From Microthrixaceae bacterium (GTDB lineage: Bacteria; Actinomycetota; Acidimicrobiia; Acidimicrobiales; Acidimicrobilacustridaceae): a stretch of DNA of 52,169 nucleotides. The stretch is from positions 1 through 52,169 of the forward strand of contig CANFHM010000010.1 in the NCBI GenBank assembly GCA_947446975.1. Reading direction: 5' to 3'. Positions 32,041 to 40,090 of the stretch are shown piece by piece. Numbering within the stretch: position 1 is the stretch's first letter; each line of letters begins with the position of its first letter. A program made the translations under genes and the position numbers. Under the pieces are notes generated by a model. That model had not been told where the DNA came from, searched no databases, and saw only the letters and a list, made by a program, of their open reading frames with translations.

Positions 32041-32052
32041 CGCCCGAGTATG
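32038..32052 (-). promoter_or_regulatory. Weak leaderless -10-like element of trpD
   Basis: Read leftward: CATACT (32052-32047), 6-nt spacer, ATG 32040. Confidence 0.35.
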
Positions 32053-32059
32053 TCGCGCT

Positions 32060-32296
32060 TCAGGCGGTGCGGCGACGCTGCCGGATCATCCGTCGACGTT
32101 CGCGCTCGGTGGCTCCACCCCACACGCCGTCCTTCTCACGCACGGCGAGGGCGAACTCCAGGCACGACTCACGGACCTGACACTGCGCACACACCGCTTT
32201 CGCCGCTGCAGCATCGGCGTCGTCATCGGTGGGTGGGTAGAAGATCTCTGAGGCCAGGCCCTGACAAGCAGCCTTCGAATGCCACGTGTGGTTCAT
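32060..32296 (-). CDS. WhiB-family iron-sulfur transcriptional regulator
   Basis: A 78-residue WhiB-like protein. The four cluster-binding Cys are at about positions 11, 36, 39 and 45 (CxxC, then Cys after five more residues: CAQCQVRESC), followed by the G-rich beta turn DGVWGGATERERRRM and a basic C-terminal tail for DNA binding. WhiB proteins bind a 4Fe-4S cluster and act with the primary sigma factor in redox, stress and developmental control; they occur only in actinobacteria and their phages. ATG 32296 gives the family length. The 128 bp upstream to the next gene hold a possible promoter with a dyad (see findings). Confidence 0.9.
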   Translation of the reverse strand: MNHTWHSKAACQGLASEIFYPPTDDDADAAAAKAVCAQCQVRESCLEFALAVREKDGVWGGATERERRRMIRQRRRTA

Positions 32297-32424
32297 GGAG
32301 AGGAGATTCCTGCGGAGCGGCCTCAGCGAGAGGCGCTGGAGATTGCGAGCGAGTGAGTATCTCCCCGCAGCGACGGGAGACACAAACCGAGCATCGGACC
32401 CCCGGGATCGACCCCTGATCCCGC

Positions 32425-33609
32425 TCAGCGAGCGGTGAGGCCGAGGGCGCGGGTGAGCAGCCGGATCGGGTGTGTGACCTCGCCCAGGCCGGTCTGGCCG
32501 AGCGACTGTGCGGCACTCCCGCAGTCTCCGACGATGATCGGCACGCCACCCGATCCGGCGTCGCGGGCGGCGGCGTCGAGCCCCTGCACCGTCCGATCGA
32601 GGGTCCCGGCGGGCACCCTCGGATCAGGGGACGCGCATCCGGCGACCACCGTGACGTCGAACCCGGCGAGCTCGAGCAGCGCCACCGACGGGAGGTCGGG
32701 TTCGAGTGCTCGTGTGCGGCAGGGGGCGTGCACGACCACCGGACCGGCATCGGGCACCCGCAGCAGCAGCGCCGCATCGGCGCCGTGACGTTCGAGGAGC
32801 ATGGCGCTCGGATCATGGGTGTGCGCCGCGACCAGCTCCGCGTCGGCACCGCCCACATGAGCCGGATACGCGGTGCGGATCACCGAGAGGCAGCGCGGCT
32901 GGGGCACCACGACCTCCCGACCCGATCGCACGGCCTCGGCGAGGCGACGGACGTTGCGCCTCCCGAGCACCACGAGGCCGTCGATGTCTCCGGCGTCGAG
33001 CTGCGGGGCGCCGCAGCACTGCAGACCCTCCGGGAGGGAGCATCCGACACCGACCCGCTCGAGGAGCCCCACGAGATCACGACCGAGATCAGGGTCGTGA
33101 TGCTCCACATGGCAGGTCGGGAACAGGGCGACCGCGCCGGCGCCGAGCGGTTCCGTCGGTTCCGGGCGGGCGCGGAACCAGGTCGAGAACCGGGTGCGGG
33201 TGGTGAGCGGGGCGATGATCGCCGCAGGGAGTCGGCGGATGCCGGAGACCAGCCGGCGGGCGGCACCATCCGATCCCGTGCGGACGCGCACCTGACGGGC
33301 ACGGGCCATGAGCACGGGGATCTCGATGGGGTCGTCAGTCAGGCCCGGGCCGGCCGGGCATCCCACCGCGCACAGCCCGCAGTCGAAGCATGCCCCGACG
33401 GCATGGTCCTGCTCCGCCGGGCTCATCACCGGAGAGCGCCCCGGGTCGGCTCCGGCCCGATCGAGGAGCTCGAAGAGCCGGGGGAACACATCGCATCGGT
33501 CCACACAGGCCCGACATCCACCGCAGACCGCAGCTGCACGGTCCACCTCGGCACGCATAGCGGCCTCGTCGAGATATAGGGGATGGAACGGGTCGGACAC
33601 GGACGGCAC
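32425..33609 (-). CDS. GlpC/GlcF-type iron-sulfur reductase subunit
   Basis: A 394-residue protein. Two ferredoxin-type 4Fe-4S motifs lie near the N-terminus, CGGCRACVDRCDVFP (about 26-40) and CFDCGLCAVGCPAGPG (about 70-85). Two cysteine-rich CCG-type domains follow; the first is intact (FPTCHVEHHD, then LQCCGAPQLD), the second is degenerate (HAPCRTR, later VGDCGS, without a CCG). Such subunits carry electrons from flavoprotein dehydrogenases of glycerol-3-phosphate (GlpC) or glycolate/lactate (GlcF). It is divergent from glpD and an ADPS-like flavoenzyme, either of which could be its partner. GTG 33609 follows TAGGGT by 8 nt. Confidence 0.83.
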   Translation of the reverse strand: MPSVSDPFHPLYLDEAAMRAEVDRAAAVCGGCRACVDRCDVFPRLFELLDRAGADPGRSPVMSPAEQDHAVGACFDCGLCAVGCPAGPGLTDDPIEIPVLMARARQVRVRTGSDGAARRLVSGIRRLPAAIIAPLTTRTRFSTWFRARPEPTEPLGAGAVALFPTCHVEHHDPDLGRDLVGLLERVGVGCSLPEGLQCCGAPQLDAGDIDGLVVLGRRNVRRLAEAVRSGREVVVPQPRCLSVIRTAYPAHVGGADAELVAAHTHDPSAMLLERHGADAALLLRVPDAGPVVVHAPCRTRALEPDLPSVALLELAGFDVTVVAGCASPDPRVPAGTLDRTVQGLDAAARDAGSGGVPIIVGDCGSAAQSLGQTGLGEVTHPIRLLTRALGLTAR

Positions 33610-33623
33610 GGTCGACGACCCTA
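33607..33623 (-). promoter_or_regulatory. -10 element of the Fe-S subunit gene
   Basis: Read leftward: TAGGGT (33623-33618), 8-nt spacer, GTG 33609. Confidence 0.45.
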
Positions 33624-33743
33624 CTGACCCCCGTCGGATCCCCGGTGCACGCACCCGGGTCGTCATGGACCCGCCGGCTGCTCCGGGGTCGGTCGGCACC
33701 TCACAGCACCGATACCGCCGATGCGCCCACCGGGCCTCCGGCC

Positions 33744-33760
33744 TAGGCTCGGCGCCCATG
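33744..33760 (+). promoter_or_regulatory. -10 element of the glpD operon
   Basis: TAGGCT (33744-33749), 8-nt spacer, ATG 33758. Together with the TAGGGT element it defines a 148-bp divergent control region. Confidence 0.5.
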
Positions 33761-35452
33761 ACCCCTGGTGCCTTCGACCGGTCCGAATCACTGCGCTCGC
33801 TCGAGACCACGACGTTCGACGTCGTGGTCATCGGCGGTGGCATCACCGGGGTCGGCTGCGCGCTCGACGCCGCGTCGCGGGGGCTGCGCACCGCACTCAT
33901 CGAACGCGACGACTTCTCCTCGGGAACCTCGTCGAAGTCCTCGAAACTCGTGCATGGTGGCCTGCGCTATCTGCAGCAGGGCGAGATCCGACTGGTCTAC
34001 GAGGCGCTGCACGAGCGCCAGCGGCTCCGCCACAACGCACCCCATCTCGTGAAGGTGCTCCCGTTCCTCATCCCGATCTTCTCCTCGAAGGGCGTGGTCT
34101 CGAAGAAACTCGCCCGGGCGATGGGCTCGGCGATGTGGATGTACGACTTCACCGGCGGTGCCCGCATCGGCAAGCTCCACAAGCGGGTGTCGAAGGAGGA
34201 GGCGCTGGCCCACTTCCCCACCCTGCCGGGCGATCGACTCATGCCCTCCTACCTCTACTACGACGCCCGGGCCGATGATTCGCGCCTGTGCATCACGGTG
34301 GCGCGCACCGCTGCGCTCGAGTTCGGCGCCACGGTCGTCAACGGGGCGGCGGTCACCGGACTGCGCAAGAACGCTGCCGGTGCGGTGTGCGGGGTCACCG
34401 TGGAGGCCGATGGTCGCACCATCGAGGTCACGACCGCCTCGGTCGTCAACGCCGCCGGGGTCTGGGCCGACGACGTCATGTCCTTCGACGAACCCGAACG
34501 GCGTCGCACGATCCGTCCGGCGAAGGGCATCCACATCACCGTGCCCTGGCACAAGGTGCGCAACGACATCGCGGCGGTCATCCCCGTGCCCGGCGACAAG
34601 CGATCGGTGTTCGTCGTGCCGTGGGGCGAGTTCACCTTCATCGGCACCACCGACACCGACTACGACGGCCCGGTCGACGAACCGCAGTGCACCGCCGATG
34701 ACATCGCCTATCTGCTGAAGGCCATCAACGGCTCGGTCACCACCGAGATCACCGTGGACGACATCGTGGGCACCTGGGCCGGACTCCGTCCGCTCGTGGC
34801 CGACCCCGAAGCCTCGGGTCGCACCGCCGATCTCTCACGACGCCACAAGGTCTCGGCGTCGATCAGTGGCGTGGTCACCATCACCGGCGGGAAGCTCACG
34901 ACCTACCGCGAGATGGCCGCCGACACCATCGACGAGATCCTGGGCAGCGTGCTCGACGACGACGCCCGTCGACGGGCCACCAGGCGCTCCCGCACGAAGA
35001 ATCTCCGACTCCATGGGGCCGAGGGCTACGACACCCTGATGGCCGCAGCGGACTCGACCTCCCCGCTCGGTGGCGAGGTCGTCCGCCATCTCGCCGATCG
35101 GTACGGCGGCGATGCCCGACTCGTGCTGGCCCTGGCCGAATCCGACCCCGACCTCGCCGCACCGCTCGTCCCCGGACTCCCCTATCTGCGCGCGGAGGCG
35201 GTGTTCGGCGTGCGCCACGAGATGGCCCGCACCCTCGACGACATCCTCAGCCGTCGCACGCGGGCACGCCTGCTCGGTCGCGACGACTCCGCCGCCGCTG
35301 CCCGTTCCGTGGCCGAACTCGTGGCCGGCGACCTCGGCTGGGACGCGGCCGAGATCGATCGGCAGGTCGCCGCCTACATCAGCCTCGTGGACGAGGAGCG
35401 CAACGTGCCGCACCTCCCCGAGGTCGCCCTCGACGTGGCGCTCGGTCACTGA
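33758..35452 (+). CDS. glpD: Glycerol-3-phosphate dehydrogenase (FAD)
   Basis: A 564-residue flavoprotein of the aerobic GlpD type. The dinucleotide fold is VVVIGGGITGVGCALDAASRGL near residue 24. SSGTSSKSSKLVHGGLRYLQQGE follows near residue 52, then VNAAGVWADD near residue 228, GIHITVPW and TGGKLTTYREMA near residue 374 (FAD-binding consensus). The C-terminal 100 residues form the usual helical cap (ERNVPHLPEVALDVAL). It oxidises glycerol-3-phosphate to dihydroxyacetone phosphate and passes electrons to quinone. First gene of a coupled set with the ADPS-like gene (TGATG), a membrane protein and a kinase. Confidence 0.93.
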   Translation: MTPGAFDRSESLRSLETTTFDVVVIGGGITGVGCALDAASRGLRTALIERDDFSSGTSSKSSKLVHGGLRYLQQGEIRLVYEALHERQRLRHNAPHLVKVLPFLIPIFSSKGVVSKKLARAMGSAMWMYDFTGGARIGKLHKRVSKEEALAHFPTLPGDRLMPSYLYYDARADDSRLCITVARTAALEFGATVVNGAAVTGLRKNAAGAVCGVTVEADGRTIEVTTASVVNAAGVWADDVMSFDEPERRRTIRPAKGIHITVPWHKVRNDIAAVIPVPGDKRSVFVVPWGEFTFIGTTDTDYDGPVDEPQCTADDIAYLLKAINGSVTTEITVDDIVGTWAGLRPLVADPEASGRTADLSRRHKVSASISGVVTITGGKLTTYREMAADTIDEILGSVLDDDARRRATRRSRTKNLRLHGAEGYDTLMAAADSTSPLGGEVVRHLADRYGGDARLVLALAESDPDLAAPLVPGLPYLRAEAVFGVRHEMARTLDDILSRRTRARLLGRDDSAAAARSVAELVAGDLGWDAAEIDRQVAAYISLVDEERNVPHLPEVALDVALGH

Positions 35453-36978
35453 TGCCCGCCGAACCCACCCCACCCATCGCCTTCGCCGGCGCCGCCGCCA
35501 TCTCGGCACGGTTCGACTCCCCCGTCGTCGGCGTCGATGACGCCGCGCTCGATCTGCTCCGGTCCACCGGTGCCGCCGTCACCCTCGACCACGACGCCAT
35601 CGCCGGAGTCAGCCGCGACTGGTGGCCGCTGGCCATGACCTGGGCCGGTGCCGATCAGGTGGCCGCCCTGGCCGCCGCCATCGTCGCCCCGACCACCCCC
35701 GAACAGGTCGCCGACGTCCTGCGCATCTGCCACGAACGGGCCATCCCGGTCACGCCCGCCGCCGGCCGCAGTGGCGTGGTCGGCGGCTCGGTGCCGCTGT
35801 TCGGCGGGGTGCTGCTCGATCTCTGTGGTCTGCGCGGCATCCGCTCCGTCGACCCAGGTTCGATGATCGTCGACGTGCTCGCCGGCACCTTCGGTGATGT
35901 GTTCGAGGAGCAACTGCAGGCCGAGCACGGCCTCACCGTCGGGCACTGGCCGCAGTCGGTGGCGCTGTCCACCGTGGGCGGCTGGCTGGCCTGCCGGGGA
36001 GCGGGGCAGCTGTCGAACCGCTACGGCAAGATCGAGGACATCGTGGTGGGTCTCGATGTGGTGCTGGCCGATGGCACGACCCTCACCACCGGCGGTCACG
36101 CCCGCCAGTCGGCCGGGCCCGATCTGAACCAGCTCTTCATCGGGTCAGAGGGCACACTCGGCGTCATCACCGGCGCCCGTCTGCGGGCCCATCGGATCGC
36201 CACCGCCACCCAACGGTCGGCGTGGAGCTTCCCCACCTTCGAGGCCGGCGCGGATGCCTGTCGTCGCATCACCCAGCGCGGTCTCGCCCCCGCCGCCCTG
36301 CGTCTCTACGACGCCGCCGAGGCCGACCGCAGCTACAGCACGGGTGATGTCGCCGTGCTGCTCGTGTTCGACGAGGGCGACGAGGAGATCGTGCGTGCCG
36401 CCACCGCCATCACCGACCAGGAGTGCGCCGGCGGCACCGCCGGCGCGTCGCCGCTCGATGCCTCGCTCGTCGAGAAGTGGCTGGGTCATCGCAACGATGT
36501 CTCCTCGCTCGAGGCGCTCATCTCACGCGGCTACGTCGTCGACACCATGGAGCTCACGGTCGCATGGGCGCAGCTCGATGCGCTGTATGTCACCGTGCGC
36601 GATGCCATCGCCGCCGTGCCCGGCGTGATGGCCGCCAGTGCGCATCTCTCGCACAGCTACACCGACGGCGCCTGTCTCTACTTCACCTTCGCCGGGAAGC
36701 CCGTCGAACCCACCCGGGCCGCCACGGAGGCGCTCTACATGGCCTGCTGGAACGAGGGCACCTCGGCGGCGCTGCGCATGGGCGGGTCGCTGAGCCACCA
36801 CCACGGCGTCGGTCTCAACCGGGCCCGCTTCATGGTCGATGCCCTCGGCGCCGGTGCCATGCACACACTCACGTCGATCAAGCGGGCCCTCGACCCGCAC
36901 GGGATCCTCAACCCCGGCAAGCTCGGCCTGCCGGGCCCGTTCGGCGAGGCGCCGTTCCCCATCGAGGAGGACGCATGA
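35452..36978 (+). CDS. Alkylglycerone-phosphate synthase (ADPS)-like FAD flavoprotein
   Basis: A 508-residue VAO/PCMH-type flavoprotein. The FAD-binding domain lies near residues 80-260: VTPAAGRSGVVGGSVPL, then STVGGWLACRGAGQLSNRYGKIED and IGSEGTLGVITG. The C-terminal substrate domain has ALRLYDAAE, DGACLYFTFAG and, near residue 447, LSHHHGVGLNR. The His triplet with Gly-Val-Gly is the hallmark loop of alkyl-DHAP synthases, which exchange the acyl chain of acyl-DHAP for a fatty alcohol to form an ether lipid. Related lactate, glycolate and sn-glycerol-1-phosphate oxidases lack it. The ATG overlaps the glpD stop (TGATG). Role in ether-lipid formation is inferred. Confidence 0.85.
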   Translation: MPAEPTPPIAFAGAAAISARFDSPVVGVDDAALDLLRSTGAAVTLDHDAIAGVSRDWWPLAMTWAGADQVAALAAAIVAPTTPEQVADVLRICHERAIPVTPAAGRSGVVGGSVPLFGGVLLDLCGLRGIRSVDPGSMIVDVLAGTFGDVFEEQLQAEHGLTVGHWPQSVALSTVGGWLACRGAGQLSNRYGKIEDIVVGLDVVLADGTTLTTGGHARQSAGPDLNQLFIGSEGTLGVITGARLRAHRIATATQRSAWSFPTFEAGADACRRITQRGLAPAALRLYDAAEADRSYSTGDVAVLLVFDEGDEEIVRAATAITDQECAGGTAGASPLDASLVEKWLGHRNDVSSLEALISRGYVVDTMELTVAWAQLDALYVTVRDAIAAVPGVMAASAHLSHSYTDGACLYFTFAGKPVEPTRAATEALYMACWNEGTSAALRMGGSLSHHHGVGLNRARFMVDALGAGAMHTLTSIKRALDPHGILNPGKLGLPGPFGEAPFPIEEDA

Positions 36979-37358
36979 ACATCTTCGATCGCCGGGTGCT
37001 GCTGAGCGGCGCCCTGTCCGGCCTGTTCTTCGCACTGCCGGCGGCCATCGCCCAGCGCACGGTGTTCGCCGATGCGCCGATGAACGGCGTGATGCTCTTC
37101 ATCATCTTCTTCGCCGGTGCGCTTTCGGGGTACGCCGCCGCCCGTCCCATGCCGATGCACGCCCTCATGCACGGCGCCGCCGCCGGGCTCATCACGTTCC
37201 TCGGCCCCCAGTGCGTCTACCTCGTCGCCAAGCATCAGTTCCCCAACCCGCTGGCGATCATCTTCGGCGGCCTCATGTTCGCCTCCCTCGGCACCATCGG
37301 CGCCTACATCGCCATCTGGCGCGACGCCCATGACGCGGCGAAGGAGGCCCGCGCATGA
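36975..37358 (+). CDS. Small polytopic membrane protein in the glp cluster
   Basis: A 127-residue protein with four predicted membrane helices (about residues 8-26, 38-57, 63-84 and 92-115) and short polar loops rich in Met, His and Gly. It starts with ATG overlapping the upstream stop (ATGA) and ends overlapping the kinase start (ATGA), so it belongs firmly to the operon. The aquaporin NPA boxes of GlpF are absent, so it is not a glycerol facilitator of the known type. Transport or membrane assembly of the flavoprotein are possibilities; family not recognised. Confidence 0.78.
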   Translation: MNIFDRRVLLSGALSGLFFALPAAIAQRTVFADAPMNGVMLFIIFFAGALSGYAAARPMPMHALMHGAAAGLITFLGPQCVYLVAKHQFPNPLAIIFGGLMFASLGTIGAYIAIWRDAHDAAKEARA

Positions 37359-38797
37359 GCATCCTCGTGATCGATGTCGGGACCTCGGGTGTGCGGGCCG
37401 CGGTCGTGCACCCCGACGCCTCGATCTCCCACGAGCACCACGTCGAGGTCCTGCCCGAGTCCCCGATGGCCGGTCTCGTCGAGTTCGACGCCTCCCGCAT
37501 GGCAGCGGCGGTGCTCGACGTGGCCCGGCGTTCACTGGCCGAGCACGGACCCGTCGAGGCGGTGGGTGTCGCCACCCAGCGGGCCTCGTCCATCGTCTGG
37601 GACCGCGCCACCGGCCAGCCGCTCGCCCCGGGACTCGGCTGGCAGGATCTCCGCACCGTCGGCGACTGTCTCGTGCTGCAGGCCGAGGGGCTCCGGTTCG
37701 CCCCGAACCAGTCGGCCACCAAGTTCACCCATCTCCTCTCACTCGTGGACCCCGACCGCGCCCTCGACCTGTGCATCGGCACCGTCGACACCTGGATCGT
37801 CTGGACCCTCACCGAGGGTGCCGCCCACGTCACCGATGTGAGCAACGCCGCAGTCACCGGGCTGATGCGGGCGGATGGTTCGGCATGGGACGACTCCCTC
37901 CTCGAACGGCTCGGCATCCCCCGCACGGCGGTCCCCTCCCTCGTCGACTCCTCCGGCCCGATCGCGGCCGCCACCGCCCTGCGAGGCGCACCGATGATCT
38001 GTGGTCTCGCCGGCGATCAGCAGGCCTCGCTCATCGGGCAGAGCTGCGTCGCCCCGGGCCCGGCGAAGATCACCTTCGGCACCGGCGGGATGCTCGACAT
38101 GGTCATCGGACCCGACCGACCTGCCTTCGCCTCACGCAGCGGCAACGGCTCGTTCCCGATCGTGGCCTGGCGTCGAGACGATGAACTGATCTGGGGCATC
38201 GAGGCGATCATGCTGTCGGCGGGGACCAACGTGGAATGGCTCCGCGACGACCTCGGCATCATCGGGTCGGTGGCGGAGTCCCACACCGTGGCCGCCGCCT
38301 GCGATGACACCGACGGTGTGGTGTTCGTGCCCGCCCTGCTCGGACTCGGCACCCCGCGCTGGGACTTCGGCGCCCGGGGTGCACTGTTCGGGCTCACCCG
38401 CGGAAGCGGCCGACCGCAGATCGTGCGGGCGGTGCTCGAGGGTGTCGCCCAGCGGGGTGCCGATCTCATCGAGGCCGCCGAGGCCGATTCGGGCACCACC
38501 ATCGCCTCGCTGCGCATCGACGGCGGCATGAGCGCCAATCCCACATTCGTGCAGGCGCTCGCCGACGCCTCCGGTCGCACCGTCGAGGTCTCGCCGGTGC
38601 TCGAGGCGACCACGCTCGGCGCCGCCTACCTCGCCGGCCTCTCCATCGGCACCTGGTCGGGCTGGGACGACGTCGCCGCCAACTGGAACCCGCGCACGGT
38701 GGTGGAGCCCGCCCGTCAGCTCGATCGGGCCCAGTGGCAGCGGGCCATCGACCGGGCCGCCCAGTGGCACCCCGATCTCTCGGCGCTCGACTTCTGA
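37355..38797 (+). CDS. FGGY-family carbohydrate kinase (second glycerol-kinase-like protein)
   Basis: A 480-residue kinase. LVIDVGTSGVRAAVVHPD is the phosphate-binding motif, VGVATQRASSIVWDRATGQPL follows (compare the canonical TDQRET of GlpK; here TQRASS, so the glycerol-contact Glu is replaced), then GLAGDQQASLIGQ with the catalytic-base Asp and the C-terminal LRIDGGMSANPTFVQALAD. It is closer to GlpK than to xylulokinase in layout but departs at the substrate pocket, so a related polyol such as dihydroxyacetone or a branched alditol is possible. Coupled upstream to the membrane protein; the ATG of the cupredoxin gene overlaps its stop. Confidence 0.87.
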   Translation: MSILVIDVGTSGVRAAVVHPDASISHEHHVEVLPESPMAGLVEFDASRMAAAVLDVARRSLAEHGPVEAVGVATQRASSIVWDRATGQPLAPGLGWQDLRTVGDCLVLQAEGLRFAPNQSATKFTHLLSLVDPDRALDLCIGTVDTWIVWTLTEGAAHVTDVSNAAVTGLMRADGSAWDDSLLERLGIPRTAVPSLVDSSGPIAAATALRGAPMICGLAGDQQASLIGQSCVAPGPAKITFGTGGMLDMVIGPDRPAFASRSGNGSFPIVAWRRDDELIWGIEAIMLSAGTNVEWLRDDLGIIGSVAESHTVAAACDDTDGVVFVPALLGLGTPRWDFGARGALFGLTRGSGRPQIVRAVLEGVAQRGADLIEAAEADSGTTIASLRIDGGMSANPTFVQALADASGRTVEVSPVLEATTLGAAYLAGLSIGTWSGWDDVAANWNPRTVVEPARQLDRAQWQRAIDRAAQWHPDLSALDF

Positions 38798-39201
38798 TGC
38801 GTGGCGGCACCCTCACGACGGCGGGCCGCGTGGCCCTGCTGGCGGTGCTGATCGGTCTCGGATCGCTCACCACAGGCTGTTCCAGCACGCCGTCGAATCC
38901 GCTCGTCGTGCCCGGCGACACCCCTGATTCCATTGCTCCCGACGGGGCGGTGATCGAACTGGCCGATGTCTCGTTGAAGCCGCGGGTGGTCGAGATCACC
39001 GAGGGCGGTTCGGTGGTGTGGGTGAACCGGGACCGCACGGCGCATCAACTGGTCTCGCTGGCCCCTAATGTGTTCGAGACCCCGAGACTGGCCGAGGGTG
39101 AGTCCCACGTCCAGACCTTCACCAAGCCCGGGACCTACCCGTACTACTGCACCATCCACAACGAGATGAAGGGCACGATCGTCGTGTACTACGCACACTG
39201 A
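38797..39201 (+). CDS. Cupredoxin lipoprotein
   Basis: A 134-residue secreted lipoprotein. The N-terminal signal peptide ends in the lipobox LTTGC with Cys 28. The mature domain is plastocyanin-like, with type 1 copper ligands His 83 (AHQL), Cys 118 and His 121 (CTIH) and Met 124 (NEM). These proteins carry single electrons outside the membrane. The ATG overlaps the kinase stop (TGATG), so it is read through from the glp operon, although its role is likely in the respiratory chain or with the ferritin-like proteins after it. A double hairpin follows its stop. Confidence 0.9.
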   Translation: MRGGTLTTAGRVALLAVLIGLGSLTTGCSSTPSNPLVVPGDTPDSIAPDGAVIELADVSLKPRVVEITEGGSVVWVNRDRTAHQLVSLAPNVFETPRLAEGESHVQTFTKPGTYPYYCTIHNEMKGTIVVYYAH

Positions 39202-39209
39202 CGTCGCCC

Positions 39210-39254
39210 GGAGCACGGCTCGACCCGTGCTCCTCCTCCGGGCCCAGCGCCCGG
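39210..39254 (+). terminator. Tandem hairpins after the glp-cupredoxin operon
   Basis: First hairpin: 9-bp perfect stem GGAGCACGG (39210-39218) / CCGTGCTCC (39225-39233), loop CTCGAC. Second: CCGGGC (39238-39243) / GCCCGG (39249-39254). There is no U-tract, as is common in actinobacteria. Confidence 0.6.
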
Positions 39255-39342
39255 GCCGCTCGAGCAGCACCCGCACCACCCCATCCCCGCCATCTGATCC
39301 CCGCCCCCTGCGGATGATCCAGCACCATCGAGGACACCCCAC

Positions 39343-40059
39343 ATGTCGATGAGCCCCCACTCCGAGACCAGCACCCCAGAGGAAGCGGCCGCTGCAGCGG
39401 TCACCTCCCGCCGGTCCTTCGTGCGACGTGCAGCGCTCGGTGCTGCCGCCCTTGGCACCGTGGCCGCAACCGGCGCCACCCTCACCGGGGTTGCTGGTGC
39501 GTCGGAGGTGATGACGAGTTCCTCGGGCGGGGCCGGAGCCGGTGCCGCTGCCGCCGAATCCTCCCTGAGTGCCGTGGATGCCGCGCTTCTCACCTTCCTC
39601 CAGAGCATCTCGCTCGCCGCCCAGCAGGCCCTGCAGAGCGCCTCCGACGCCACCTACCTCTCCAACGTCACGATGGAGCGGATGCGTGAGTTCAGCCGCC
39701 ACCATCGCGATCAGGCCGCCCGCCTCGGCAAGCTCCTGCCCACCGATGCCGCCGCCGCCACGCCCGCCAACGCCTCGTTGCTGGCGCAGATGACCTCGAA
39801 GTTCAACGCCGCCGGCACCGAGACCGAGATGCTCAACGCCGTCGCCGGTTTCGAGGAGAGCCTCTCGGCCACCTTCATCGTGGCCCTCGGTCAGGCCGAT
39901 CACTTCTCGGTGTCCGAGGCCATCGCCGGCTGCGCACCGATCCTCGGTCAGCAGGCCGCCTCCGCCGGTGCCGATGCGGGTCAGTCGCAGAGCACCTGGC
40001 TGCCGGCTTTCGCGTCCACCAGCGGCGCCATCACCCAGTCCGCCTATCCGATCCGCTGA
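39343..40059 (+). CDS. Tat-exported ferritin-like protein (degenerate)
   Basis: A 238-residue protein. The N-terminal SRRSFVRRAALGAAALGTVAATG is a twin-arginine signal (Arg 23-24), with a long 20-residue polar lead. The rest forms helices with the length and spacing of the ferritin-like four-helix bundle (LLTFLQSISLAAQQALQSAS, RMREFSRHHRDQAARL, MLNAVAGFEESLSATFIVALG), but helix 1 lacks the Glu that binds iron and the others hold few ligands. It is probably a structural partner of the next gene. GAGGA lies about 9 nt before the ATG. Confidence 0.78.
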   Translation: MSMSPHSETSTPEEAAAAAVTSRRSFVRRAALGAAALGTVAATGATLTGVAGASEVMTSSSGGAGAGAAAAESSLSAVDAALLTFLQSISLAAQQALQSASDATYLSNVTMERMREFSRHHRDQAARLGKLLPTDAAAATPANASLLAQMTSKFNAAGTETEMLNAVAGFEESLSATFIVALGQADHFSVSEAIAGCAPILGQQAASAGADAGQSQSTWLPAFASTSGAITQSAYPIR

Positions 40060-40090
40060 GCCGGCACGAGACAACAGGAACCACGACACC

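Noticed and set aside
32297-32424. Riboswitch in the WhiB leader
   Set aside because: The region has only one short dyad and no conserved riboswitch core that I could recognise.
35452-36978. Glycolate oxidase GlcD with the Fe-S protein as GlcF
   Set aside because: Not excluded, but the HHHGVG loop fits alkyl-DHAP synthase better and the Fe-S gene is divergent rather than in the same operon.
36975-37358. Glycerol facilitator (GlpF)
   Set aside because: Context suggests it, but the protein is only 127 residues with four helices and no NPA boxes.
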